Shown here: one piece after another, positions 47,937 to 56,672 of the stretch
How the letters are laid out: every line of letters starts with the position of its first letter
How positions within the stretch are numbered: position 1 is the stretch's first letter
NCBI RefSeq assembly: GCF_025642115.1
Contig: NZ_CP106753.1
Span: 3,287,501-3,351,500, forward strand
Origin: Chitiniphilus purpureus
GTDB taxonomy: Bacteria > Pseudomonadota > Gammaproteobacteria > Burkholderiales > Chitinibacteraceae
DNA length: 64,000 bases
Direction of reading: 5' to 3'
The notes under the pieces: model-generated
The model's input: the letters and a program-made list of their open reading frames with translations, nothing else
What the model was told of the DNA's origin: nothing
Databases searched by the model: none
Program-made: the position numbers and the translations under genes

Positions 47937-50146
47937 CGCAATCTGCTCCCATCGTCCAGCCGCGAGACATCGGGCTTGAGCGCCCCATCGGCATGGCCCA
48001 GCGTGCGGCCCTGCCCGAGCGGGCCGCCGACCGCGAGCGGGACGAAGCCCGCACCGCGGCCGATGATGGAGCTGAGTCCCAGGTGCAGCGCCAGTCCCAC
48101 GCGCATGCCGGCGTCGATGGTGCACAGCTCGTACAGCGTGTGCGCCGGCCGGTGTGCTTCGAGCAGGTCCCGCACCAGGCGCTGCTGTTCTTCCGTCAGG
48201 CTGCCCAGCACCATCACGGCAAAGCGGTGCGCATGGGCGGCGAACGCCTGTGTGGCCGCATCGGCGTCGGCCACGCCGTCCTGCTCCCCGGCACGCGCAC
48301 CCACGCGCAAGCCGAAGCCCACCACCGCCCGTTCGCGCCGCCCGTCCGCGGCCTCGCCCACCTGCCCCAACCCGCGAAAGCGCCAGCGTTCGACCAGACG
48401 CACCGGCAGGCCGGTGGCGATCTCCAGCAGCCGGGTGAGCCCGGCCGGCGTGCCGCGCAGGCGCAGCAGCGGGATCGCCTCGGCCAGCAACGTGCGCCGC
48501 GCCGTCTCGGACAGCCGTTCATCCAGCGCCAGGCCCAGCCAGCCGGCGAGCCAGGGCAGCACCGGCTCCGGCGCGCTGGCCGGTTTGAGCAGCGCGTGGC
48601 GCTGGTCCGACTGGTGCGCCAGTTCATCGCTCAGGCCGGCGAGCGGCAGCAGGTAGCGGTAGAGGAAATCACGGGTGGCCGGTTCGCGCGAATACAGCTG
48701 CGGCAGCCGCTTGAGCCAATCGTGCCCCGGGTGTTCGGCGCGGACACAGCGCACGCGCGGCGTGGCGCGCGAGGTGCCGGCAAGATCGAGCGCCAGCCAC
48801 AGATAGCGCCCCGGTGCACTGCCGCACGGCGCCTCGAAGGTGGCGAACACATCGGGTGCGCCCGGCCAGGGCTGTTCGGTGCCGTCCACGCGCCGGAACA
48901 GCGTCCCCCCTTGCGACGGTAGGCCGGCAAGCCAGGCCACCGGTGGCAACGGTGTGGCCTCGGGCAGCGGGATGGGCTGCAAGGCACTGCCGGCCGGTGC
49001 GCTGCGCAGCAGCCGCGGCAACGGGTCCTCGTCATCGCTGGCATGCGCATGGACGCGCAGTTGCGTGCCATGCGGCAGGCAGGCATCGAGCAGCACCCGC
49101 CCCCACACCGTCTGCTCGCGGCCGCTGTCGAGCCGGAACAGCACCACCCGGCCGGCGGCGTCGTAACGCGGCCGTGCCGCGACAGCGTGCCGCAGGCCGG
49201 CTTCGCTCCAGTAGGCGATGCGGCCATCCGGCGCCAGCGCGATGCCCATGCCGTCGTAACCGCGCGCGGACAGCGGCTCGGACAGCGCGAGCGCAGCAAG
49301 ATCGAGCCGCAGGAAGTCCTCGTTCGGCCGGCGTGCCAGCACCAGCCGCTCGCCATCGGCGCCCGGCTGCGCCAGCAGGTCCGAGGCGTGGGCGGCGATG
49401 CCGTCGGCCAGCGTGAGTCTGCGCGGCGGGTGCCAGCCGCCGGGCCGGCGCGCCAGCAGCCATAGCGCGGCCGCCATCGTGTGGGCGGCATCGAGCAGTA
49501 CGCAGCGTCCGTCGGCAAGGATCGCCAGCCGCGCCGGTGCCGCCAGCGCATCGAGCGCGATCTCGACAAGGCGCACCGCGCGGGTGGCGGACAGCCGCCA
49601 TAGCCGTGCCGGCGTGGCGGACAGCCCGTACAGCCAGCCACCCGACCATGCCAGGTCCACCGCGCCGGCCGGCACCGCCACGCGGCGCAGCAGCCGGCGC
49701 CGCGGCAGATCGAAGATCAGCACCGCGTCGTGCGCGGCGTCGAGCACGAACAGGTGCCCATCGTCGTCGCAGGCCAGCGCGCGTGGTGTGAAGGCGGGCA
49801 GCCAGGCGCCGGCGGGTGCGAAATCGCCGGCGGGTGGCGCCGGCGTCGCGGCGATCACATCGGCCACCGGCACCGGGCGCTGCGGGTGGAGCGGGTCATA
49901 GTCGCCCCACAGCAGCCGCTCGATGCGCCCCTCGCGCGGTACGCTGCGATACAACCGGCAGCCGGGGCCGAATGCAAGCCCCGCGCCGGCGGGATCGACG
50001 ATGGGCCCGGGCTCGCCGACCGTATCGTCGCCCTGCCAGGCGAGCTGCACCACGCCGTCGACCAGGGCGGCATGCTCGAAGGCGCAGCGTAGCCAGGCCG
50101 GCGTGCCGGTGACGATGGCAAAGCGCGCCTGCGGCTCGGGCATCAT
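47933..50146 (-). CDS. Baseplate wedge protein: beta-propeller fused to tail protein I domain (Afp12-like)
   Basis: A 737-residue fusion. Residues about 1-400 contain repeated short strands with NHL/SMP-30-like blades (for example LACDDDGHLFVLDAAHDAVL and ILADGRCVLLDAAHTMAA). The C-terminal part (about 490-690) is a phage tail protein I/gp7-type domain, seen in DWLKRLPQLYSREPATRDFL, then PWLAGWLGLALDERLSE and RLRGTPAGLTRLLEIATG. In Afp and PVC the gp7-like subunit bridges baseplate wedges; the propeller is extra and could be surface-exposed. GGAGG lies 5 nt before the ATG at 50146. The following gene overlaps its stop by four bases. Confidence 0.85.
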   Translation of the reverse strand: MMPEPQARFAIVTGTPAWLRCAFEHAALVDGVVQLAWQGDDTVGEPGPIVDPAGAGLAFGPGCRLYRSVPREGRIERLLWGDYDPLHPQRPVPVADVIAATPAPPAGDFAPAGAWLPAFTPRALACDDDGHLFVLDAAHDAVLIFDLPRRRLLRRVAVPAGAVDLAWSGGWLYGLSATPARLWRLSATRAVRLVEIALDALAAPARLAILADGRCVLLDAAHTMAAALWLLARRPGGWHPPRRLTLADGIAAHASDLLAQPGADGERLVLARRPNEDFLRLDLAALALSEPLSARGYDGMGIALAPDGRIAYWSEAGLRHAVAARPRYDAAGRVVLFRLDSGREQTVWGRVLLDACLPHGTQLRVHAHASDDEDPLPRLLRSAPAGSALQPIPLPEATPLPPVAWLAGLPSQGGTLFRRVDGTEQPWPGAPDVFATFEAPCGSAPGRYLWLALDLAGTSRATPRVRCVRAEHPGHDWLKRLPQLYSREPATRDFLYRYLLPLAGLSDELAHQSDQRHALLKPASAPEPVLPWLAGWLGLALDERLSETARRTLLAEAIPLLRLRGTPAGLTRLLEIATGLPVRLVERWRFRGLGQVGEAADGRRERAVVGFGLRVGARAGEQDGVADADAATQAFAAHAHRFAVMVLGSLTEEQQRLVRDLLEAHRPAHTLYELCTIDAGMRVGLALHLGLSSIIGRGAGFVPLAVGGPLGQGRTLGHADGALKPDVSRLDDGSRLR

Positions 50147-50186
50147 CCCGCCCTCCCGTTGTCCGATGCGGTGCGGCGCGTGCCCA

Positions 50187-52337
50187 TCAGCAGCGCTCCC
50201 GGATCACCGGCAGCGGCAGCACCACGCCGTCCGGCGGTTGCGGCGCCACCCCCTCGCCCGGCGGCGGCAATGGCAGGCCGTCCACCACGCTGATCGCCGC
50301 CAGCTCGGGCACCTCATGACGTGCCAGCGTGACAGTGCCGGGCTGCCAGTGCTCGCCGTCCCAGCCGGCCACGTCGAGCGCGTCCAGGTACTCGACGCCT
50401 TCCACCTGCAGCGCCGCCGCCTCCAGCTCCGGCCCGTGCACGCGCCGGCCCAGCGGCCAGCCCCGCCCCTCGGGGCCGTACGGTGGCAGCGGCGCAAGAT
50501 ATTGGCGCAGCACCAGCTCCACCCAGCGCCGCACCGCCTCGACGCCGTAGCCGGGCTTGACGTGCACCGCCACCGACACCGCGACCTTGCGGTAGACCGG
50601 CGCGATCACATACAGCTCGGTGGTGACGAGGCGGCGCGCATCAAGCCATTGGCACACCGCGCGCAGCAGCGCCGCATCGGGCTGCGGTGCGTCGGGGTGG
50701 GCCGCGTCGTGCTGCGGCCAGACCATCACACTGACCACGCCGGCCGCCTCCACCTGCGGCGCCTGAGGCCAGAAGCGCGGCAGGCATTCGGCGCGTCCGA
50801 GCTGCACGCCCGGCGTCATCGCCGCCAGTTCACGGAAATCGCCGGCGGTGACGGCGCGGTCGCGCCGACGCAGCTCGCCCGGAATGCGCGCCAGCGCCTC
50901 CTCCAGGCCCTCGGGGTCGGCGCCGCCGTGCGCCGGCAACGGGTTGGCCGCCTTCACCCCCGACAGTTCCAGCTTGTCGATCGCCCCAGCCGGCACATTG
51001 CCGGCAGCACCGCCACCATGGCGGTAGCCCCAGCAGCGGATGCGCTCGCCCCACTGCGGCAGGCGGCCGCGCAGCCCGTCGCCGAAGCGCACCAACCCGG
51101 CCTCGGCGTCCAGCACGAAATGCCGCGACTCGCGCTGGCTGCCGAAGAAGTCGTCGACCCGGGTGTAGGGCAGCCACTGCCCCGCTTCCTCCACTTCCAG
51201 CCGGATCGCGTCACTGGCGTTGTCCGGCAGCACCGGCGCGTGCGCGAGGCGGTACACCTGCCCCGGCTGCGCATTGCCTTCGCCGACGAACTGCGGTGCG
51301 GCCACACGCGCGTGCTCAGCTTCGGTGGCATTGAGCACCACCAGCTTGAATCGGCCGGGCGTGCTGCCGTCGCGGCGGAAGACACGCAGCCAGGCCACGG
51401 TCCGCGCCGCCAGTTCATCCGGCAGCGGGGGCGGGAAATCGCCGGCGCCGGCAAGGTCCGGATCGGTCTCGGGCAGGCCGATATCCTGCGCCACGCGTGG
51501 CAACTGCAGCCGCAGCACCCCCGATTGCGACAGGCCGCGCGTACTGTCGCCCAACAGTGCCAACGGCACGTACTGCGGCTGGCCATGCCTGAGCGGCCGT
51601 GCGGTCGAGACCTGCCACTGCAGCTGCGGTGCGCTCGCCTGGCCTGCCAGCCCCGCGCAGGGTGCGCTTTGCGCCAGCGGCGCCGCCGGCGCGTCGGCCT
51701 CGAAGCCAAGGTTGAGGACCGCGCCGGGCAGACGCGCCGCCTCATAGCCCGATCCGGCCAGCAGGGCCACCCACAGCATGCCGTCGACACTGGCGGTCAG
51801 GTCGAGCGGCTCACCCGGCTGCAGCAGCCGGGTCTCGAAATAGACGCGCGGCTGCTCCGCCAGCGCCGGCGGCAGCGCCAACGCGGTGCGCAATGCGAAT
51901 TCATAGACTTCGGGCTCGGCATCGGCGTCGGGCGCGGCCACGCCGATGCGTGCCACCGCCTGTGCGTCCAGCGGCCAGGCGGTCAGCTCGGTCAGCGTCT
52001 GGAACGCCAATTGCCCGGCACGCGCCAGCGTCTTCTGCGGCACCGGCACGCCCTGCGGCATTTCGGTGGTGAGCGCCAGCAACGCCCGCGCCGCCTGCGC
52101 CGGCCGCAATGGCACCTGCAACAGCCGCAGGAACTCCAGGTAGGTGGCCTCGGGCACCTGGTTGAAGCGATACAGCAGGTTCTCGGCCTGGAAGGCAAAC
52201 AGTTCGAGCAGCGTGATCGCCGGATCGCTCTCGTTGTGGTCGGTCCAGTCCGGGTTGTAGACCGGGATGCGTGCCTTGAGCTCCTGCGCCAGTTGCGCAT
52301 AGCTGCGATCGTCGAGGATGGGGCTGGGCAGTGGCAT
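50187..52337 (-). CDS. Baseplate J/gp6-like wedge protein (Afp11-like)
   Basis: A 716-residue baseplate component. The start (MPLPSPILDDRSYAQLAQEL) followed by IPVYNPDWTDHNESDPAITL and LLELFAFQAENLLYRFNQVP is the hallmark N-terminus of putative baseplate assembly proteins of eCIS and phage tails. The C-terminal half has the J-domain core, with VTAGDFRELAAMTPGVQLGR and the Pro-rich CDS end. The ATG at 52337 follows GGGAAAG; the frame's upstream extension covers the gp25 gene and is rejected. It lies 13 bp after gp25, the usual order. Confidence 0.92.
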   Translation of the reverse strand: MPLPSPILDDRSYAQLAQELKARIPVYNPDWTDHNESDPAITLLELFAFQAENLLYRFNQVPEATYLEFLRLLQVPLRPAQAARALLALTTEMPQGVPVPQKTLARAGQLAFQTLTELTAWPLDAQAVARIGVAAPDADAEPEVYEFALRTALALPPALAEQPRVYFETRLLQPGEPLDLTASVDGMLWVALLAGSGYEAARLPGAVLNLGFEADAPAAPLAQSAPCAGLAGQASAPQLQWQVSTARPLRHGQPQYVPLALLGDSTRGLSQSGVLRLQLPRVAQDIGLPETDPDLAGAGDFPPPLPDELAARTVAWLRVFRRDGSTPGRFKLVVLNATEAEHARVAAPQFVGEGNAQPGQVYRLAHAPVLPDNASDAIRLEVEEAGQWLPYTRVDDFFGSQRESRHFVLDAEAGLVRFGDGLRGRLPQWGERIRCWGYRHGGGAAGNVPAGAIDKLELSGVKAANPLPAHGGADPEGLEEALARIPGELRRRDRAVTAGDFRELAAMTPGVQLGRAECLPRFWPQAPQVEAAGVVSVMVWPQHDAAHPDAPQPDAALLRAVCQWLDARRLVTTELYVIAPVYRKVAVSVAVHVKPGYGVEAVRRWVELVLRQYLAPLPPYGPEGRGWPLGRRVHGPELEAAALQVEGVEYLDALDVAGWDGEHWQPGTVTLARHEVPELAAISVVDGLPLPPPGEGVAPQPPDGVVLPLPVIRERC

Positions 52338-52350
52338 GGCGGTGCTTTCC

Positions 52351-52743
52351 CTAGGCCAGGTAGAACGGATAGACGAGGTTGTCGCGGCTGCCGTCGCGCA
52401 GGTGGGTGTAGTCGATCTGCACCAGCACCAGCGATGGATCGCGCCCCGGCACCACCGCCACATCGCCCACTGCGATGCGCGGCTCCCAGCGCTTGAGGCT
52501 CTCGCGCACCTCGCGCTGGATCTGTGCCCGGGTGAGTGCGCTGTTGGTCTGCATCAGAAAGCGGCGCAGGCCGCAGCCGTAGTCGGGCAGCATCAGCCGC
52601 TCGCCAGGCTCGGTATCGAGCAGGATGGCGATGCTCTGGCGCACCTTCTCCGGTCCGTCGACAACGGGCAGCCGGCCTGCCCCATCGGGGGCGAGCGGCA
52701 GCCCAAGGCCGGCGCCCAGTACCAGTCGGCTGGTGCGGCTCAT
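52351..52743 (-). CDS. gp25-like baseplate protein (Afp9/GPW family)
   Basis: A 130-residue GPW/gp25-family wedge protein that nucleates sheath contraction at the baseplate. The motifs KVRQSIAILLDTEPGERLML and PDYGCGLRRFLMQTNSALT, with the EPGER core, are diagnostic. The ATG overlaps the upstream stop by four bases. Size is standard for Afp9. Confidence 0.95.
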   Translation of the reverse strand: MSRTSRLVLGAGLGLPLAPDGAGRLPVVDGPEKVRQSIAILLDTEPGERLMLPDYGCGLRRFLMQTNSALTRAQIQREVRESLKRWEPRIAVGDVAVVPGRDPSLVLVQIDYTHLRDGSRDNLVYPFYLA

Positions 52744-54614
52744 GCGTATTCCCCGGTGGTGGGCAGCTGGGTTTCGTATTTCCACTGCGAGATGCGCCGC
52801 GGCTCGAAGCGCAGCCGCCCGGTCAGATCGAGCCGGCTGCCCAGCTCGCTCGGGTCGTCCGGCGTGCTCAGCCGCGACTGCTCGTTGAGCACGTTGCTCA
52901 GTCCCACCAGCGGCGCATTGGTCAGGCGGTCCAGGTCCTGCCGGATGGCGTGGGCGCGTGCCAGGTGCTCGGGGTTGGCGATGCCGCCGGCCCCGCGTGG
53001 CAGGCCGGATGCCTCGGCCAGCGCATGCGGCAGCGACTGCGCGCTGTTGTCCGGCGAGACTTCGAGCAGTGCGGCACGCACCATGTCGCCGTCCAGCACG
53101 TCACCCCCGACCTCGATGCGGAACGCCGCGTCGTCCACCCCCACCGCCAGGTCCAGCCCGGCGTCGATCCCCACCTTGGGCGGGATGGCCGCAAGCTCGG
53201 TCTGCAGCGCGCCTTCGAACTTGAAGCTGGGCAGGATGCAGAACTTGAACGCCAGCAGGAACCACAGCTGGAAGATGAACACCACAATGGGCAGGAACAG
53301 CGACAGCACGAACAGCGCCACCAGCGTGATCAACGGGATGGAGAAATGGCACACCGCACCCGGCCCCATGCTGCCGCCGGTGACCGCGCCGCCCTCCACC
53401 TTGGGATGCAGCGACTGCGGCTGCACGAACTTGACCGGCGACAGCGAACCCACCGGCCGTGCCAGTGCCTGTGCCGCCAGTTCGGCGAGGTTGGGCATCT
53501 GGATGGTGACCGGCCGGTTGGCGCTGCCCATCGGATCGCTCGGTGCGGCAAGGCGGTAGCGCGGCAGCGGCGCGCTCCAGGTGAGCGCACCGTCGCAATC
53601 CGGCGCGCGCGCGTTCAGGCCGGCGCCGGGACAGGCGCAATCGTGGCGGCGGAAGAAGGCACGGATCTCGTAGATGCTGCGCTCGTCGAAACGCGGATCG
53701 CCGGCGTTGGTGGTCTCGAACGCGCTGGTGGGCACCACGCCGAAGTAGAGCGCGCGTCCGCGCGCAGCGTGGTCGGTCACCTTGGGATCGGCAAACACCC
53801 GGTAGAGCGGGAACCAGGCCTCGGTCAGCGTCTGTGGCGTTTCCTCCACCGGCTGCCACTGTCCGATGCCGCGGTGCTCGCCGGGCACCCAGCCCTGGGC
53901 GAAATCGACCACGCCGTGCTCGGCCTGCCATCCGGCGAGCAGCGCGCGCTGGCGCAGCACCTCGTCATGGGCGGCAGCGCGCCGGGCCTCGAATTCGCCG
54001 TGGGCCTTGAGCCGGGCGTTGCGCGCCGCGCGCTGGCGGGCAGCAGCGGGGCGCAACGGGATGGTCTCCTCCAGCCCGGCCAGCACCGCCTGGGCCGAGA
54101 CCAGGTCGCGCAGCCGGCGCCCGCCCTCGGCACTGGCTTCCTGCGGTACCGCCAGCCGGCGCCGGCGCACCACGAAGCCGGCCTGACACACCGCCTCGGC
54201 CGGCACCGCCGGCATCCCGGGCGCATCGCAATGCAGCTCGCACACCACCAGATAGTGCCGGGCATGCGCCGGCAGGAAGAGCTTGCGCAGCCCCGAGGGC
54301 ACCAGCGACGAGCGGCGCAGGTCGGTGGCCGGGTCACCCTGCCGCCAGGGCGTGCCGTCCGCCTTGAGCGGGAAGAACGCGGCAAGCTTGCCGGCAAAGC
54401 GCGTGGCCGGCAGCGTGACGTAGTGCAGGTTGTAGATCTGGTCGTCGTCGTCGAACCGCAGCGAGTGCTGCGGGTCGCGCAGGAAGTCGTTGACGAAGTC
54501 GTCGCTGGCGAACTTCTGCAGCACCGGCGCCGTGCCGCGCCCGGACGAGGGCACACCGGCCTTGTCCCAGCGGTACCAGGGCGCGGTGACGCGCCAGGGA
54601 TGGGCAGCATTCAT
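52740..54614 (-). CDS. Uncharacterised eCIS baseplate-region protein with a long hydrophobic segment
   Basis: A 624-residue protein not matching a family I know. The N-terminal 400 residues are mixed alpha/beta, with charged Arg-rich helices at about 165-230 and a Cys pair in HDCACPGAG. Residues about 423-463 are strongly hydrophobic (SIPLITLVALFVLSLFLPIV, then FIFQLWFLLAFKF), long enough for two membrane passes as a hairpin. A short amphipathic C-terminal part follows, ending RRISQWKYETQLPTTGEYA. It sits between the spike and gp25, where simple eCIS loci often have a PAAR tip. A membrane-contacting or membrane-inserting role is plausible but unproven. Confidence 0.72.
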   Translation of the reverse strand: MNAAHPWRVTAPWYRWDKAGVPSSGRGTAPVLQKFASDDFVNDFLRDPQHSLRFDDDDQIYNLHYVTLPATRFAGKLAAFFPLKADGTPWRQGDPATDLRRSSLVPSGLRKLFLPAHARHYLVVCELHCDAPGMPAVPAEAVCQAGFVVRRRRLAVPQEASAEGGRRLRDLVSAQAVLAGLEETIPLRPAAARQRAARNARLKAHGEFEARRAAAHDEVLRQRALLAGWQAEHGVVDFAQGWVPGEHRGIGQWQPVEETPQTLTEAWFPLYRVFADPKVTDHAARGRALYFGVVPTSAFETTNAGDPRFDERSIYEIRAFFRRHDCACPGAGLNARAPDCDGALTWSAPLPRYRLAAPSDPMGSANRPVTIQMPNLAELAAQALARPVGSLSPVKFVQPQSLHPKVEGGAVTGGSMGPGAVCHFSIPLITLVALFVLSLFLPIVVFIFQLWFLLAFKFCILPSFKFEGALQTELAAIPPKVGIDAGLDLAVGVDDAAFRIEVGGDVLDGDMVRAALLEVSPDNSAQSLPHALAEASGLPRGAGGIANPEHLARAHAIRQDLDRLTNAPLVGLSNVLNEQSRLSTPDDPSELGSRLDLTGRLRFEPRRISQWKYETQLPTTGEYA

Positions 54615-54644
54615 CGCAGTGGCTCCGGCAGGCAGGCCGTTGCC

Positions 54645-54670
54645 CCGCCGCTGCCGACCGGCAGCGGCGG
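54645..54670. other. Perfect GC stem-loop inside the eCIS operon
   Basis: An 11-bp perfect inverted repeat with a 4-nt loop lies in the 79-bp gap between the spike gene and the hydrophobic-segment gene. No T run follows on the minus strand, so it may be an mRNA processing or stability element, or a partial attenuator that lowers expression of downstream baseplate genes relative to sheath and tube. Confidence 0.55.
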
Positions 54671-54693
54671 GATGGGGCGGTGGCGGGTCCGGA

Positions 54694-55368
54694 TCACCAT
54701 ACGTTGCCTGCTCCCGGCGTGTAGCTGGGCGAGACCACCGATTGGGTGATCAGCGTCTGGCATACCACCGTGCCGTCGCAATTGACCATCGGGGCATGGA
54801 CATTGACCGCGCTGGCGTTGACCTCCACCGTGGCATTGGCGGTGATGCTGACCTGCCCGGCGGCATTCATCTCGATCCTGCAGCCGTTGGCGTGCTGCAG
54901 CGTCACCTGCTGGGCCGCATCGTCCAGCACCAACCGATGGCCGCTTTGCAGCGACAGCGTCACCTTGGCCGCGCCGGCGCTGTCGTCGAACTCCAGCAGG
55001 CTGCCGCTGCGCGTCTTCAACAGGCGCTTGTTGTTGGCGGCGGCCGCCGCCTCGGGCAGCGCCTGCCGGCCGTTCCATACCGCGCCGACGATATACGCGC
55101 GTTCGAGTACGCCGGCCTCGAAGGCGACGATCACCTCCGAGCCGACTTCGGGCAGGATCTCCCAGCCCTGGCCGTCGTCGGCGTACAGGCTGATGAGCCG
55201 CGCCCAGACCCGCACGCCGGCACCGGCCTCGCCCAGCCACGGGAACGCCACCTGCACCTGCCCGTAGCCATCCGGGTCGACCAGATCCTGGACGATGGCC
55301 GGATACAGCCCGAACAGCCGCCGCCCGGGGAGGCCGCCGTCGTAGCGGTCAAAGTCGGCGGTATTCAT
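54694..55368 (-). CDS. gp5/VgrG-like central spike protein (baseplate assembly protein V)
   Basis: A 224-residue spike. An OB-fold covers about 15-105 (GLYPAIVQDLVDPDGYGQVQ, then WARLISLYADDGQGWEILPE and GSEVIVAFEAGVLERAYIVG). A triple beta-helix of repeating short strands follows (KVTLSLQSGHRLVLDDAAQQ, QVSITANATVEVNASAVNVH), ending in SYTPGAGNVW. This is the puncturing needle at the tube tip. The ATG overlaps the hub stop by four bases. In Afp8 the hub and spike are one polypeptide; here they are separate genes. Confidence 0.92.
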   Translation of the reverse strand: MNTADFDRYDGGLPGRRLFGLYPAIVQDLVDPDGYGQVQVAFPWLGEAGAGVRVWARLISLYADDGQGWEILPEVGSEVIVAFEAGVLERAYIVGAVWNGRQALPEAAAAANNKRLLKTRSGSLLEFDDSAGAAKVTLSLQSGHRLVLDDAAQQVTLQHANGCRIEMNAAGQVSITANATVEVNASAVNVHAPMVNCDGTVVCQTLITQSVVSPSYTPGAGNVW

Positions 55369-56444
55369 GGGGTCTCCAGATAGGGGCGTTCAGCCTCGAA
55401 CAGCGTGCGGTGGCCGTCGATCTCGTCGTAGCTGTGACGCACCCGGGTCACGTGGTAACCGCCGCCGGCAAACGGCGCCGCCACCCGCGCCAGCGTCACC
55501 GTGGCACCCACCGCCAGCTGCGGTGTGCCGCTGGTGATGCCGCGCACCGCGACAAAGCCGCGCGCCCGCTGCAGCTGCTGCGCCTGCGCCCAGGCGCGTG
55601 CGGCGTCGCTGTCCAGCGGCACCTCGCGGGTGCGCCAGCCCGGGTAGTCGCCCAGCGCCGCCAGCACCGCGCTGCCCAGCCGCCCCCGCGGTGCCTCGGC
55701 CCGCGCCACGTCGCCCTCAACCGTCCCGTCGATGCCGTCGCGCGCGGCCACGTCGTAGCCGGTCACATGCGTCGCGCTGCGCTGATGCGCGAGGTCCGCC
55801 CGGATCTGCAGCTCCACCAGATCGGCGCCATTGATCAGCTCGATCCCGCTGCCGCCGCGCCGGTCGCGGCGCTTGAAGCCCAGCTTGCCGTCGAGCGTCC
55901 ACAGTTCGGCGGCAATGAGCCGCGCCCGCTCGCGCAGGAACGCCAGGTCGCTCTGGTTGAACTGCTGTACCACCGGATAGGTCGGCCCATCGGCGTCCAC
56001 ATCGGGGATCAGCCCATGCTCGGCGGCGATGCTGCGGGCGATGTCGGCATCCGACACCCGCTCCCAGGTCTTGCTGCGCCGGGTCAGCCGCAGCGCCGCC
56101 AGCGCATCCTCGGCGAACACCAGCGCCTCGGGCTCGGCACCCTCGCGATAGCGTGCCTCGATCGCGCTGACCTTGCCGTCGAACACCGTGCAGGCACCGC
56201 CCTGCGGCCCCAATGCCACCGAAAGCCGCCGGCCGAAGTCGAACACCCGGCCGTCGAGGTACAGCTCGGTCTCGCCCTGCTGGTCCTCGCGCGGCCCCCA
56301 GGCGACAAAGCGCGCACTCAGGCGCTTCATGCCGTACACGTCCTCGTCGATCTCCAGCCGGCGCACGTCCAGCGACAGGCTGGCGCGGCGCTCGCCGTCG
56401 ACCGAGAAGGTCGGCGTGTTGGCCTGCAGCAACGTCAGCGACAT
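55365..56444 (-). CDS. gp27/VgrG-N-like hub protein (late control protein D family)
   Basis: A 359-residue hub that adapts the six-fold tube to the three-fold spike. The start MSLTLLQANTPTFSVDGERR, the mid-region FNQSDLAFLRERARLIAAEL (the conserved NESDLxFLxRLxxxxG-type motif) and the end HVTRVRHSYDEIDGHRTLFE are typical of phage late control D and VgrG N-terminal domains. GGTGAGG lies five bases before the ATG. It follows the 54-residue ORF in the same reading frame, separated by one TGA and 16 open codons. Confidence 0.92.
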   Translation of the reverse strand: MSLTLLQANTPTFSVDGERRASLSLDVRRLEIDEDVYGMKRLSARFVAWGPREDQQGETELYLDGRVFDFGRRLSVALGPQGGACTVFDGKVSAIEARYREGAEPEALVFAEDALAALRLTRRSKTWERVSDADIARSIAAEHGLIPDVDADGPTYPVVQQFNQSDLAFLRERARLIAAELWTLDGKLGFKRRDRRGGSGIELINGADLVELQIRADLAHQRSATHVTGYDVAARDGIDGTVEGDVARAEAPRGRLGSAVLAALGDYPGWRTREVPLDSDAARAWAQAQQLQRARGFVAVRGITSGTPQLAVGATVTLARVAAPFAGGGYHVTRVRHSYDEIDGHRTLFEAERPYLETP

Positions 56445-56492
56445 GGCCGCCTCACCGGGCCCGCAGCAGGGGCAGACGCACAGCGACGCATC

Positions 56493-56657
56493 TCAATCCT
56501 CGCTGCCCCAGGCACTGGTGCGCCGCGCATCGCGCGCAGCGAGCTCGGCGGCCTCGCGCCAGCGCAACTGCACCTGCCAGGCCGGCGGCTCGGCCGCCGG
56601 CGGGGATTCGGCATCCAGGGTGACTTCGCTGTCCACCTGGTCGATCAGAACGGTCAT
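56493..56657 (-). CDS. Small eCIS-locus protein (54 aa, Afp6/DUF5908-like position)
   Basis: A 54-residue ORF starting MTVLIDQVDSEVTLDAESPP and ending RDARRTSAWGSED, preceded by AGGAG seven bases upstream. Third-position GC is high, as in its neighbours. Small proteins of similar size, some called DUF5908, occur between the LysM adaptor and hub genes of Afp-type loci, so position rather than sequence supports the call. The C-terminal half is predicted helical (WQVQLRWREAAELAARDARR). It is too short for most gene finders. Confidence 0.75.
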   Translation of the reverse strand: MTVLIDQVDSEVTLDAESPPAAEPPAWQVQLRWREAAELAARDARRTSAWGSED

Positions 56658-56672
56658 CGCATGCTCCTGAGG

